Part shown: positions 46,639-58,145 of the stretch, one piece after another
Layout of the letters: the number at the start of each line of letters is the position of its first letter
How positions within the stretch are numbered: position 1 is the stretch's first letter
DNA from: Cyclospora cayetanensis
Taxonomy: Eukaryota; Apicomplexa; Conoidasida; Eucoccidiorida; Eimeriidae
Reading direction: 5' to 3'
Assembly (NCBI RefSeq): GCF_002999335.1
Contig: NW_020312181.1
Coordinates: forward strand, 1-64,000
Length of the DNA: 64,000 bases
The notes under the pieces: model-generated
Told to the model about the DNA's origin: nothing
Databases searched by the model: none
The model's input: only the letters and a program-made list of their open reading frames with translations
Translations under genes and position numbers: made by a program

Positions 46639-48876
46639 CTAACGTGAGTCTGACTTGTCTGACTTGAATCTGCTAAACTTTGCCTTGACTTTGGCGAAGA
46701 GTGAAATCGGGAAGCTGATGCCCCGGTGGAGAAATAAGGACTTCTTGGTTTTTTGCTGCAGCTGCTGCTGTTTCTGGCGCCAGGCTGGGAGTGGCCCTGC
46801 AGTTGCTAACCGTGCTTCTGCTGCTGCCGCAGCTGAGGCTGCCGCTGCTGACATGGCGCGCATTGCAGCTGTGGCCTCTGCGTTTCGTGAGCTGTTCCCC
46901 AGAGTGTCATGATGCTTTCGTATATTGTCAGTTTTCTCCTTAGTCCTCCTATTCTTCTTCCGTGGTGCTTCCCTGCCTTCAGCAGCAAGCATCACATCGC
47001 TTTTCCGCCTCTCTCCCTCAGAGTTGCTCTTGAAGGACTCGGGGGACTCCTTCTCCTGCAAAGCCCCATTTACTAAAATCTTCGTACTCTTGCGAGCAAT
47101 TTGAAAGCGCTCGTGAACCTCCGGATCCGATAACTCAAACCCCCCCTGAGAGCTTTTAGTCACAGATCCTCCCTGGGGTTTTCGCAAGCCCAAGCGCTGT
47201 ATATCTATTGGGGCCCGGGGGACTCTGCCAAAATATGCCTCAGTTGTGCTCATTATTCGAGGCCCCTTAGTTCGTTCCCACATAGATTCACTGGTTAGGG
47301 ACAAGCTCCTACTCTCCTTTGCCCCTGAAGTGGGAAGGGAGGAAGAGTATTCCCCTGGTCCCCCTCTGTTGCTACTATTAGAGGTGCCGTCCTCAGAGTA
47401 ATCCATATTATCGGAAGCACTGTGTTTTGGAGCTTTACCTCGAGAATTTGATGCGCTATGTCCCTCGGCAGATGAGGAAGCGGTGGATACCCTCAAACCA
47501 CCGCTTGCTGCAGAGGAGGCCGCACGCTCAGATCTGTTGTTCGGAGGGCGCACAACTACGTTTTTGGCCACTGGTGGGCATTTAGCTTGCTCTTTTTCCT
47601 GTCTGAGAGGCTGAACTCTAAGACAAGGGCCCTTCAAAGTCCGAACAGAGGCCAGCCTGGCTGGTGGTCCCGCACTCTTGTGGCGCACAAGGCCAGGCAT
47701 TCCTTTGGTCTGATTTGTTAAGCTTGAGGTGGAGAGAAACCCATTCAAGGTATCAGCAACTGGTGTGGTAGGGGACCCCAAGAAAAGTTCCTTTCCACTG
47801 CTCCCAGATGCAATGCGCATAGTGCGTTTAACAACTTCCCTGTGCTGTTGGGGCCGAAGAAGAGAGCCTTGCCAACCTGCAGCTGCGTCCTTCAAGCCTG
47901 GGGAGCACCCAGGTTTCCTATAGGGGGACTCTGGAGCGGCTAAGGCCGATTTTGAGCTCAAATTTCGAGAATGCAGACCTGCAGAGTTCATATGCGCACT
48001 TAGCAGGCCCGAAAGAATCGTGGGAAAAGGAATGTCTACTTTTGTCACCCGCTACTTAGAAGGTATCTTCCGGGTACGCTCCCCTAAACACATTAAAGGA
48101 CTTCGCCACCAAAAATGGGAGGTAGCCACGGAATACACACTGGAGGGAACTTAAAGGACGCGTAGCTGACTCTACTGCTCACTCTCAGTAACCTGGGGCC
48201 CGGTGAAAAAGGCGATAGGTTTAGTTCCTGATGTACTACTATTCGAATTGCTACTGCTAACAGTGCTCCTCCTGCTGCGGCTTCGATGCATTGCAGAACC
48301 GTCTGGCTGTACAACTTCCACTTTTCGGAAAACCTGCATGTAGCGCACCTCAGGCCCGGGGGACCTGACACACGCGACGTGCCCGTTCAACAGAGAGGCT
48401 GAGTCGACACGAGGACCAGGCATTGGGCACCCTGTTGGCTCCTGGCTACCCCCTCGTGGATTTTGTCGCCCTCTGGGCTGCGTCATGCTGCTACGGTTAG
48501 ACGTCTCAAAGCCTTCATGGTAGCTGTTCTTCCGCGAATCATTCCAGTGGCTACGCTGCGCATTGCAGTCCACAGACCCTTTAAGGTTGAAGCAGTGGAG
48601 CTCGGTGCACATTCCCACCCTAACGGCGTTCCCCCTATTCAATAAAACTGGCGATAAGGACGGAACAAAAGCATACCTGTGGTGCGGCTGCTTGTTGTGG
48701 ATTAGCACAGATGACCCTAGTGCTAGTTGCGTGGCTCTGCAGGATGATGCCGCCGCTGCGCCAGCACATGGACTGAGACAAACGCAGGCAGCTGCTCTGG
48801 GGAACAAACATCCGGGCATCGGTGTCCTCCGTATTCTTCCTCCATTCCAATCCTTCTCGACTCCAAGTTCCCTCAT
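46639..48876 (-). CDS. Large disordered Ser/Arg/Lys-rich protein, unknown function
   Basis: Two exons join in phase: 48876-48183 (ATG at 48876, donor GAGA|GTGAGC) and 48035-46639 (acceptor GTAG, stop TAG), giving about 696 residues. The product is hydrophilic, rich in Ser, Lys, Arg and Gly, and looks intrinsically disordered. Near its C-terminus are an Ala-rich helix (AMSAAAASAAAAAEARLATA), a Gln run and a basic end (KVKAKFSRFKSDKSDSR). Many Ser-Pro and basic-Ser sites suggest phosphorylation. An alternative start in another frame at 48955 exists. The intact 469-codon second exon frame is far longer than expected by chance, so the gene is well supported. The role is unknown and could be cytoskeletal or nuclear. 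Confidence 0.65.
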
Positions 48877-50375
48877 CTGCGTAACTTTTACAGCTGTGAG
48901 GCCCAGGGGGACCCTGAGGGACCCTGGAGAGCATTGAGTATCCAGAGGACTTCATGGGGCCTTCGGACGGTACTGTGGCATGCCTGCTACACTACAGAAA
49001 CTGCGTGAGGAAGGAACGGATGAAGAGCGTCTCAGTGCCCGGAAGTTGTTAGTTTGCGCATACGAAAAAGTCGAGAGGAAAACGAAGGATGATAGTGACG
49101 AGCTACGTTAGAATCCCTGTTAAGGTGCTGACATGCTTCAGTAAGAAACAAAATGGGCGTGCACATGTGGTAATGTGTCTAAATTGTTTCCTTGGGACCT
49201 TTTGCGCTCCAATGCAGGGCCTCAGTGGGGCATGGCATGGGTAAGCAAGCGCGCATCGTTTCACCCAGAAATAGGAGGAACATTCGCCAGTTTGGCACTC
49301 CATAAAATGGCTCTACAGGATAAAAATGAACAGATGAATCATTTGCTTGTATGAGCCCTCTTTGCACTTCCCGCTGATAGTTGCTGAAAGGCGCTGAAAG
49401 GCGCTGAAAGACGCAGTCGGCAGCGGTGTTCACACCAGCGTTTTGGGTTATCCACAGCTTTCGATTCAGTGAAAGAACAGCGGAAAGCTAGGATCAGACG
49501 TAATTAACGGTAGTCTGATGAGAATAGACTGAAGCGCGTAATGTGTATGCGGCATCTTGGGCAAGCCCATTCCACTCGACTGTACCAGCTGTACGCATTG
49601 AAAAGCAAATCCACTCGACTGTACCAGCTGTAAGCATTGGAAAGCAAAGCATTTCATGGCGCCATTCGGAGTAATAAGGTGTAACAACATTGAAAAGGGC
49701 TAGAAAATATAGTAAACCCAACTAGTAAGCGTGTTTGATGCTCTCATAAAGCTGACCGCTGGGTTGGTTAGTTGCAGGACGTTGAAACTGGCGGGGCTCT
49801 TGGCAGAAGCACGTAGCTCATCGTCAGGGTTATCGCGAACAACGCTCTCATATCGGGTACCAGTGTCGGAACAAAATTGCTTATTCCGTAATACCCCTTT
49901 TGTGAGTCAGAATTATCCTATGGTAGTACTTTTTCCAAGAAGTTTACTCCACTGATTGCGTGGGCCCCCAACTCGCGAGCGCCCTTCTCCTATGCTTTCC
50001 TGAGAATATGCAGATGACAAATCCAAATTTCGAATGGATTTTCTTTTCAGTATAGACAACTTGGGAACACCAGAAGGAGCTGGAAGGGCATCCACCTTTT
50101 CCGGCCTCCTGGCCATTGACAAGGAGCACGGCCAGGGTTTGGATCAACAGGGCATCCGCACTCCTTGGCTCACAATCAAGTGAATTCGGATGAATCTGAT
50201 GACACCTGAGGCTCAGTGTTGTGCGGCTGCTTGCATGGCTTGATGTCCCAGCCCTGCAGCTATACTTATGTGTTCAGCCTTACAGAAACTTGCTTATACA
50301 CGTAAATGCATACTCACCAACCCATGACAAATGTAACCACATGTTTTACGCAAAAGAGCTTCACAGACTTCTAAG
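48877..50375. other. Divergent intergenic region with a small tandem repeat
   Basis: This stretch separates the minus-strand disordered-protein gene from the plus-strand helical-protein gene, so both promoters probably lie here. No gene is supported; frames at 49103-49433 (-) and 49913-50147 (-) are short. It contains a 39-bp tandem duplication (listed separately) and three copies of the 10-mer GCTGAAAGGC at 49383-49412, the last imperfect. Confidence 0.5.
49571..49648 (+). repeat. 39-bp tandem duplication (two copies)
   Basis: Copies at 49571-49609 and 49610-49648 begin TCCACTCGACTGTACCAGCT and differ at two positions, so the duplication is recent. It lies between two divergent genes. The minus-strand reading through it merely repeats a peptide and is not considered coding. 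Confidence 0.9.
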
Positions 50376-52618
50376 ATGTCGTTTTTCGGCGTGAGCTCAA
50401 ACTTGATAAATTGCGGAACCCCTAGCACATCTCAGCAGTCTGAGAGCTGTGACATGACCCCGTACCAAGCTGTTCTGCTATCTAGAGAAGTGCGCATGCG
50501 AGGTATTACAGCGGCCCAACAGACCTACTATCGTCTCCAATATGAATACAGCAATGTTTACGCCGCTTACCAGCAGCTTCAGGTTTGTCCGGATGTTTCC
50601 TACAGCGCATATAGTGCAAACTGCTATAGCGCCATTTCTAGTAATATTCGTGCGGTTCTTTTTTCAACTATTATAATTTATATGCTTCAGGATTTACTGA
50701 GCATACTTTCGCATTCCGAATATTTGGTTACCTCCGTAGGTATCGGAGGGATTGCTGCACGTTTGGGTCCAGTTGTTAAAGGGTAGGGTCCTGCTGCAAT
50801 TTACAATCTTTGGTATACTTTTTTCCTTGCGATTCCTGTAGGCTGAGGCGGCTGAAAAGTCAGCAGCGATCGAATCTTATTTTGAGGGAAAGGAGAAAGC
50901 AGTCCGGGACGTTTGTGAGAAGGCGGCGCAGGCCAGAGTCGTGCAAATACAGGAGGGAGGCTCAGATTACACGCACCCTAAATATGCCGCCCTTGTCGCT
51001 GGTATGTCGCCTTCACCAAGTCTGTTGTGAATCCCCTCTGCGTCCGTGTGATTGTCTTCGATGCTTGTCTCCCTCTCGCCATCCATTCACCCGCCCGTAT
51101 ATTTTCGTTACCCTTCCTTCTCTGTTGATAATTTCTTGCAGATTTTTTCTCATTTTGATCGAGTAATCCTTTTTTTATCGCGAGTTTTGTTGGTCATTCT
51201 CTTTGTGCATCTGCCCTGAGGCCAACCGTAGGACTACCTGGCGTCTGTCGTACTGGGATGACGGAGCCTAGTAGCCTTCTCTAACTTCAGATGTGCGTAA
51301 ATGAATATGGTGTGCCGTTGCTCAGTGGTGCTCGATGATCACTGTTAGTTTTCTTTGCTGCCAAGGCAATGAAGACGACCTCCCCCGCTTGTTTGGTTTC
51401 ACTTGGTGCCTTTTTTTCGTGAAATCATGCTGCTTTTCTCGTGCTCTACAATCTTTGCTCGTTCAAGAATTTTTTGAATCTATTGCCGCTTTTTCTGCTC
51501 TTGATTCAGGTCTTAGAGAGGACCACCGGAACGCAGTGGACGAGTTGCTGGTTCCTTACTACACCATTGCTCATGAGCTGGAGAACGCTGAAAATGCCCT
51601 TTGGGCTAAACATTCATTGCTAACAGCATCACAAGTAAGTTCCGCAAAAACAGTCTATGAACAGCCTAATGGTTGCGTCATCTTTGATACGCACAAATGC
51701 GGACGCATCACGGGGACGTGAAACGCACATCATGAGTAGCTTCCGTTCACTTCCCTAGGAATGACCCAAGCTAAGGGTCCTTGCTAGTAGGCTTTTGTCT
51801 TATGAATACATGATAATAAAGTGCTAGACTCTGTTCCGCACGTGAACTTCAGACAAGGGATGCGCAGGCAAGCGCCATCAGGTGCTCCCGTGGTCAAACG
51901 CTCTTCGGGGTATTCGTTGCATTCACCGTATTGCATAGTTGCACGTTTATCCGTCTCCCCACATACTGATTCTGCTGTAGTGTAACATGTTGCCACTGCG
52001 CTCGCCTGTTGGTGGTGGCGCTGCTTCTGGTGCTATCTGGTTTCCCTTGGACAGGAAGTTCATGTTTTGTGGACCGTTGAGCTCAACGCGGCTGAGTGGC
52101 AGTTGCAGACAATGCCAGCAGATACCATGCAATCAGCGGACAGGGTGAGCTAATAAGTTTGCCTATGTGCGCGTTTGATTGGCACTGCCAAGCCGTTTAG
52201 TGTTTCAAGGCAAGCGTCAGTAAATGGTTATTACTGCAGACAAGGGAAATCATAAACAGCAATGCACAGTGGCTGACATTCTGAGCACATATCTCAGCCA
52301 TATGAACAAAATTGTTGCAAACAATTTCCATCTGTGCGTGTAACCAAGCCGGTGGAAAGCCAGCTGACCGGCAGTTAAGCAGGCAAGGTACAGACCATTG
52401 CCACGTCCCATCCATTTGTATTGTGTTGCCCTCAGAACATTGCTGAGCTCCGCCACTTAGCACAGCGAGTGGCGGAGATCAGGAAGAAGAGGCTTTTGAA
52501 AAGGAAAAGGGATAAGACGGTCGCGCGACACTTGGGGACACAGGAGGCGGAGACTACTAACGTCCGCAGAGCCCCCATGCCACAGGCCCAGTACTTACCC
52601 CCAATTGGCATTAGATAA
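50376..52618 (+). CDS. Helical / coiled-coil protein, unknown function
   Basis: Exons 50376-50582, 50842-51001, 51510-51634, 52055-52144 and 52436-52618 keep one frame (254 residues), each flanked by GT and AG. The start is an ATG at 50376. The product is almost wholly helical, with segments such as YRLQYEYSNVYAAYQQLQ, GKEKAVRDVCEKAAQARVVQ, HELENAENALWAKHSLL and LRHLAQRVAEIRKKR, then a basic stretch. No enzyme motif or membrane segment is seen. A further in-phase piece, 50691 to about 50780 (DLLSILSHSEYLVTSV...), follows a good acceptor and may be an extra exon, though its donor is weak. A different last exon at 52728-52865, ending FDASGWL, also follows a good acceptor and may be an alternative C-terminus. 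The family is not recognised. It could be a subunit of a cytoskeletal, kinetochore or mediator-like complex. Confidence 0.65.
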
Positions 52619-52865
52619 ATTTTAGAGTACAGAGTTTCGTGCTTGCAAATTGAGGCTTAAGAGTAGACAATTATACGTAAACGGGCCTTGATAACAGCCT
52701 CAGGGCATGCCATTCTTTTTTGTGCAGGCAGCTTTGACGATTCCAGAGTCTGGTGTTCGTGCTTCATCGGCTCCACCCTCTGCCCGCTCTTCTTCGGCAC
52801 GTAGTAGCACTAACGCACACCATAAAGGCAAACGGGTAGATTTCGATGCCAGCGGATGGCTGTAG

Positions 52866-54164
52866 GCCGCTCTTCCTACAGTTTTTGCTGTAGGCTCAAG
52901 GAATCGTATTGTTTTTTATGTACAACTGATCACTAGTTCCTTTACCATCTGTGGAGAGTCGTAGGGGACCTCAACGCAGAGGCTGCCTACAAACTGAGGG
53001 TCTTGCGCGAGTCTCGAAAGCATATTTTGCGGCCAGTATGCATATTCCATCGAATCGAGCTGCCGCTCGTATACCCGCACGCATACTCAGTGAAAAATGC
53101 TCTATCTGTACTGCTGTTGCTGATAGTGTCACGATTACCGCTGCTCGCCCTCCCCAAATGGCGAAGCTTGCTGCGTGGTTTTTCTGCGGGCTACTTAAAG
53201 TCGATGCGTATCGTGTAGAGAGGTCGCTGTCCTCCAGTACACTCGTATGTATTCTTCAACCATTTCAGCGCTTGAGCATAGATCATGTCAATCCCTAGTG
53301 GAGCGATAATCGCTGTTCTTCGGGCACGTACGTCGCCAAGCGCAATCATGTTCCTTGGCTTCTTACCTGTGTACGTGCAACCTCTCCATTGACTATGCTC
53401 AACAAATTATTGGCAAAAGCGTTACCTCTGAAAAGCTGTATACATGTGTGCGCCCCTTAGGCTTACCTTCAGTACTTGTATATTTGATGTTCAGCCCTGC
53501 CAGTCTGCCCCACAACACTGTCGTCAAGATCCCCCATCCATCCACTATACGGCACAGGGACTGCCTTAGGGGTAAAAGGACAATGCGAGCCTGGTAAAGA
53601 GTTTAAAAAGTGGAAAACCAGAGTTAGTGCGAGAAACAGCTCTCCCGATCGCCTTCTGCCCTGTTCCTCCTCCTATGGAAATGGGACTGAGAATTGTGGA
53701 CTCGAAAGGGACTTGATTTTAGTTGGAATGAGGAAGAAAGCTCAGAAGAAAACTACAAAGCCGGCAGCTTAGGCGAGGGAAGCAGAGAAAGTTATTGACA
53801 TTGTCTGCAACGACTACCAGGAGGCGTCTGTTTAGAGCTGAGCTGGGCATCCATCGAATGTTGCTGAGAATCCTGAAGAGGATAGTGGCTGGACAATGGC
53901 GAGTCATCTGGTGGAACGGCAAAAAAGTGCCTTGAACAGTGCAAAGTGGCAAATGTATTACGTTGCGCCAAAACTGCCCAATACGCAATGACCTGGAACA
54001 CCCACTTGCTAAGAAGCCACTGCCTTTGAAGTGCATCTGTTCTTCCGCGCTGTCGGTGTCCGGTATATACATGGACCTCTACAAGGACAAAAGTTCCTCC
54101 TTCGTGTTTTGCTTCGGTGACTGTTGGGTAATGGTGCTGCTTTCGCTCCTGACGATGTTATCCG
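52866..54164. other. Intergenic region without a supported gene
   Basis: Frames at 52951-53298 (+) and 53719-54072 (-) are open for about 115 codons but carry no domain and no convincing splice partners. The region separates a plus-strand gene from minus-strand frames, so it holds two 3' ends. Confidence 0.45.
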
Positions 54165-54686
54165 CTAGGGTAGCGATGTCATTACTCCCCACCTGTTCCT
54201 CTTGTCATGGGATACCGAGATCAGGAGCCAGACCACGCAGGTTGGATCTGGAGTGAACAAGTGTTTACAGTGCGTTTGTAAGCATGTGGCCGATGTACTT
54301 TCCTCGTTTGCCTCACAGCACCACCTGTTGCCTTGCAGAGCTCTTTCTCCCTTCGAACTGCACTTTTTCGCAGCGCTCGCAGCGAAGTGGACCTTTATGG
54401 AACCCTGTTGAAATATGTCGACCAAGAGATTCAAAATTTGTTTTTGAGTAAGACAACAAAACTTTGCCCAAAGAAACGCGCACTCCTTTGCTGCATCGTA
54501 GCCTCCGTCCTCTCTTACATCTGGCCAGACTCCTCTCCGTGAGCCTGAAGCAGCTAGTGAGGCTGCTTGTAAAGTGGCAGACAGGCGCCTGAGGGGAATG
54601 CCAAAATGAGAAGGGACTGAGTCTAAGTCAACCTCATCCTCAATGTGCTCCACAACACACTTTAGTGCCGAAGTAATCGAAGACAT
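54165..54686 (-). CDS. Candidate protein-coding frame, unknown function
   Basis: An ATG at 54686 opens 173 codons ending at 54165. The first 50 residues are a convincing soluble segment (SSITSALKCVVEHIEDEVD, then GIPLRRLSATLQAASLAASG). The later part is Cys-rich and less typical, so an intron may truncate it. It starts 27 bases beyond the stop of the next frame on the same strand (54713-55377), so the two could be exons of one gene if a splice skips the TGA. No family was recognised. Confidence 0.35.
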   Translation of the reverse strand: MSSITSALKCVVEHIEDEVDLDSVPSHFGIPLRRLSATLQAASLAASGSRRGVWPDVREDGGYDAAKECAFLWAKFCCLTQKQILNLLVDIFQQGSIKVHFAASAAKKCSSKGERALQGNRWCCEANEESTSATCLQTHCKHLFTPDPTCVVWLLISVSHDKRNRWGVMTSLP

Positions 54687-54712
54687 TTGTTGGTCCGACA
54701 CCTCAGGCTACC

Positions 54713-55377
54713 TCAGGAAGATAAAATTATATTGATTAATTCTGGCATTCTCTCGGCATCCGTCCACTCCGCCTGTTTGTTTTTTCGTATTCCTCTGTCT
54801 ACAAGGGAAAGGGAGGATTGCTCATCCTCTATTCCTTGCCGTGTTTGTGCACCTCTTATGGCTTCTTGTGCTGCTGCCTTGTTGCTGTCTACATCATTTT
54901 GGTATAGCTGCAGTATACCTTGGAGAGTGGGGTAAACGTGTGCTCCTGTTGCCTCCTTTTCACTGCGTGCCATATCGTCAACCAAGGACTCCTGGGTCAC
55001 TTCTTCGATCTCCCCCCCTAACAAAGTTTTTTTCCTCAGCTCCTCTTGGTGGCTTGGTTTGCCTGTGAAATAGGCTACAGCGATTTCGTCCACAAAGTCA
55101 TTTCTGAAAGCCTGTGCACTATGCTCGCCTCCCTCCACCTTAGACTGTACATGGGCCAAGGCACCCTCTCGATCCCGTGGCTGTAAGCGGCTGATCACGC
55201 CTAAATATCTTGCTTGCAATCTTTTATACTCTTCGGAGACCGCATCTGGTGGCCATTGCACCCGGTCTAGCATCATAAGAGACTTTTGGACCATATGAGT
55301 CGATTCTCCGGGAGGAGCAGCAGCTATATTCCGTAAGAAGCCATCACCACTCACGCTGGACTGCGATGATTCTGCTG
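54713..55377 (-). CDS. Acidic, helical protein exon, unknown function
   Basis: A minus-strand frame after the acceptor TTGGTAG (about 55378) runs to a TGA at 54713. It gives about 220 residues rich in Glu, Gln and Asp with clear helices (QWPPDAVSEEYKRLQARYLG, FRNDFVDEIAVAYFTGKPS, EELRKKTLLGGEIEEVTQES). Upstream the frame stays open through a Phe-rich stretch that could be a signal peptide (AFPFIFGLVAAESS), but it lacks an in-frame ATG, so the first exon is missing. No known domain was recognised. Composition and length make a real gene likely. Confidence 0.5.
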
Positions 55378-55449
55378 CTACCAAGCCAAAAATAAACGGA
55401 AAGGCGGAATTAAAGCCAGTCGACCGACAGCAATAATACCAGTAACTCG

Positions 55450-57545
55450 ATGCTGCCGAAGGACCGTCATGCTGCCATGGAAAAAAAGACGAGGAAAGGG
55501 GGGAAACAACTGTTTCAATGCTTAGGTGAAAATTATATATGGACACGAATATTGATTCGAAACCACGATGAAAAGCAACGGGAAGCAGTAGCAGAGATTC
55601 GTGTCTCTATGAAATCACGGGGCAAATACCGATGCCTTGGCGTTTCAAGGAGAATGAAAGCGAGACTTTCTCATGCATTCTTCCCTACCATAGCAATATG
55701 ATTTAGTTTATAGACGCTCCGGGGAAGGAACAATTAGAGCAACGGCTGAGATTCTGTGCTTGTCCACTGGTTCTTTAGGGATGCCATTGCATCTCGAAGG
55801 TCACTAGAGACGCCCAATGAACTAATCGAGATTTACTGATTCTTCCACCTTCCCCCGAGAGCTAAGGAGAGTCATGTGTAATTATGCTAAACTCAAGGCT
55901 TGCTTTCCCTATAGGAAAAAGAGTAGCAAAGACAATTTTCACCAGATACCACTAATTTCTCATTTGACCTCGCCTTCATGCAGGTGGCAGAACTGAAGAT
56001 AAGAAAGAAAAAAAATTCAAATCCTTTGATTAGGCAATAGTACCAAAGACCTGGGTTCTATTGGCTTACTAAAATGTCACCGGACTTACTATTTGTTGCG
56101 TGTATTCTTCTGCCAGTCCCTCTGAGCAGTTGCCTTATCGAACATCAAACGGCCACTGCGTAAAGCAATTACACACTCCTAAGGCTCACATAGACAGCAC
56201 GAGGAAGTAATTTCGAGCTCCAGAAGTGGTGCTATTCAAGACAAGGCTATGAGGCGTGTGATATCCTAAAGGCAAAGGCAATATTTTGTCACTTCGCAAA
56301 AGACCAGAAAACTTCTTCGTACCTGTACTGGCCAGGATGCCCTCCCTTTCCGTATAGCCCTGTGATAAAAGTAACACTTAGCTTGTGAACAAATCGTATG
56401 ACTGGAACAATATTTCGTCCTGTATTATTCTGGGGCGTCATGAGCAATCTCTTAGCTACAGATCACTACCCTTAGGTTCAGCACCTTGCACTGTATTCAT
56501 GAAGACATTTTCCCGGATTATCTGGGAAACGGCACATTATGAATATTCGTCTTTTTTTCTTGCTGCTGCTATGGCTTAATACGGCTCCAACCGTGCCTTG
56601 TATGTTAACTGAATTACTGGGATTAAATGCTACTACATCAAGCGACAAAAATTCCAAGACCAATCAGTACTAGTCGAATTACTACTAGTAGCACAAGGGG
56701 GAGCAACTATGTTTGGGAAAAAACAAGTGCAGGCGAGAGATCAGCCTGTTGGTACGCTACCATTGCAATCCAGGGGACGTACAAAGGTGAGTGATTTTTT
56801 TTTTAGAGAAGCGGAGTAGCATGCAAAAGGGGCTCAAGTTTTGTCATCCTTATGAGACAAGTGTAACTAAGAGAACGGACACTGGCTCGCTGCCCAAAGA
56901 GAGGTCTAGTGAATATGTACTGCAAAAACGTATTTCAGGGTCGCAGTGAAATTGGATGCCTTTTCCCTAGGGCTACAGTACAGTACGGCTTAACTTTAAA
57001 CCATTGGCTCCAAAGGACAGATGGGAGCCCCAAGGGCTACGGTGATAATACTTATCGCCTTGTCGCAGCCATTTCAGCTGTTCTGTAGGTGCTTGCCGGT
57101 CATCATTGCCGCGGTAATTCTCTTGCTAAAGACAGGTAGCAAAGGCAAGCTGCTTTTCCATGTATGCCACTACGCATAAACAGCCCCGAATGCGGGCAAG
57201 CTACAGATGTGTCTAAAGGGATGTCTCGCGGGTAGACCGTGTGGAAAGGGGCGCTGCTGCTTAAACCGAGGGCCGCGCTCTTGGCTGCCTGAGCTATTGA
57301 GGGCAGCATGTCACTGAGCAGGATGACGGGACTGCACAACATGCCTTCACCCGCTTCGCCTGTGCAACCTGAGCACGTCTATAATATAATAATCATCAAA
57401 TCATAACCAATAAAGACTATGATACAGGAGCACACCAAAGTTTTAGTTCATATACCATAATTATATGTGTATATCTATAAGAGTAGAAGGCATCTGAGGT
57501 TGCATAGTGTAACTGTGAAAGCAGCAACACCAGCAGCTGTGCATA
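55450..57545. other. Intergenic region without a supported gene
   Basis: Only short frames are present on both strands (under 85 codons). The missing first exon of the acidic protein (54713-55377, minus strand) may lie in its left part. An AT-rich patch is at 57380-57485. The right end is the 3' flank of the candidate membrane protein. Confidence 0.45.
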
Positions 57546-58145
57546 TCAGGCGACACATCCAGTATTCCTGAAATGGCATATGGAAGACTTATATGTACGT
57601 ATGTAATGTTGAATCGCATATTGCTCAGCACGAACTAGACCTTTGCAGCGACCTTTTCGTTTCTCGAGTACCCATAGCAGGAGGCCCCCGCCAAATGCTA
57701 GAAGCAAGGCAGAACCCAAGGTTAGGAAGAGTAGGGACTGAGACTAGACACCGCAGAAAGGCACCCGGACAAACTTGAATGTAGGCAGGTAAAGGAAACA
57801 GTGAGATAGTCACACGGTTAGCTGATGCCATGGTGGTGCTGATTTAATTCTTAAGCAGTAGGATGCCGAATCTAGGCCGTTCACACTGAAATATATGGTC
57901 GCAGTACATAGGAAAGAAGGCGGCATAGGGAAGGAGGTGCAGCGAAGGTCAAGAAAAGATGCCCCACTATTAGTGGGTAGCAATGAATATGGTTCATTTT
58001 CCAGCCACCAATAACCATCACTCCACGCAAAAGAGCATGCAACGGATACACCAGTGAGGTCAAGCTGCGCGAAAGGAGGCAAACCGGCGCTGACCTTACC
58101 AGGGGCCTGTTTTGAGGCAGGGCTATTCAAAGTACGGGGAGCCAT
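57546..58145 (-). CDS. Candidate single-pass membrane protein, unknown family
   Basis: Two exons on the minus strand, 58145-57816 (ATG at 58145, after an in-frame TGA) and 57737-57546, join in phase across a 78-base intron with acceptor CTCAG, giving 173 residues. The first exon encodes an extracellular-like domain with aromatic residues and Cys (VACSFAWSDGYWWLENEP, DLRCTSFPMPPSFLC, TATIYFSVNGL). The second begins with a clear membrane helix (SLLFLTLGSALLLAFGGGLL) followed by WVLEKRKGR and a short basic, Cys-containing tail, as in a type I membrane protein. No signal peptide is seen, so a leading exon may be missing. The donor (ACC|GTGTGA) is weak. No family was recognised. Confidence 0.45.

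Noticed and set aside
53003..53298. Frame ending FQRLSIDHV as a possible integrase fragment
   Set aside because: Only a few residues resemble the integrase core start. No HHCC finger or DDE residues are found around it.
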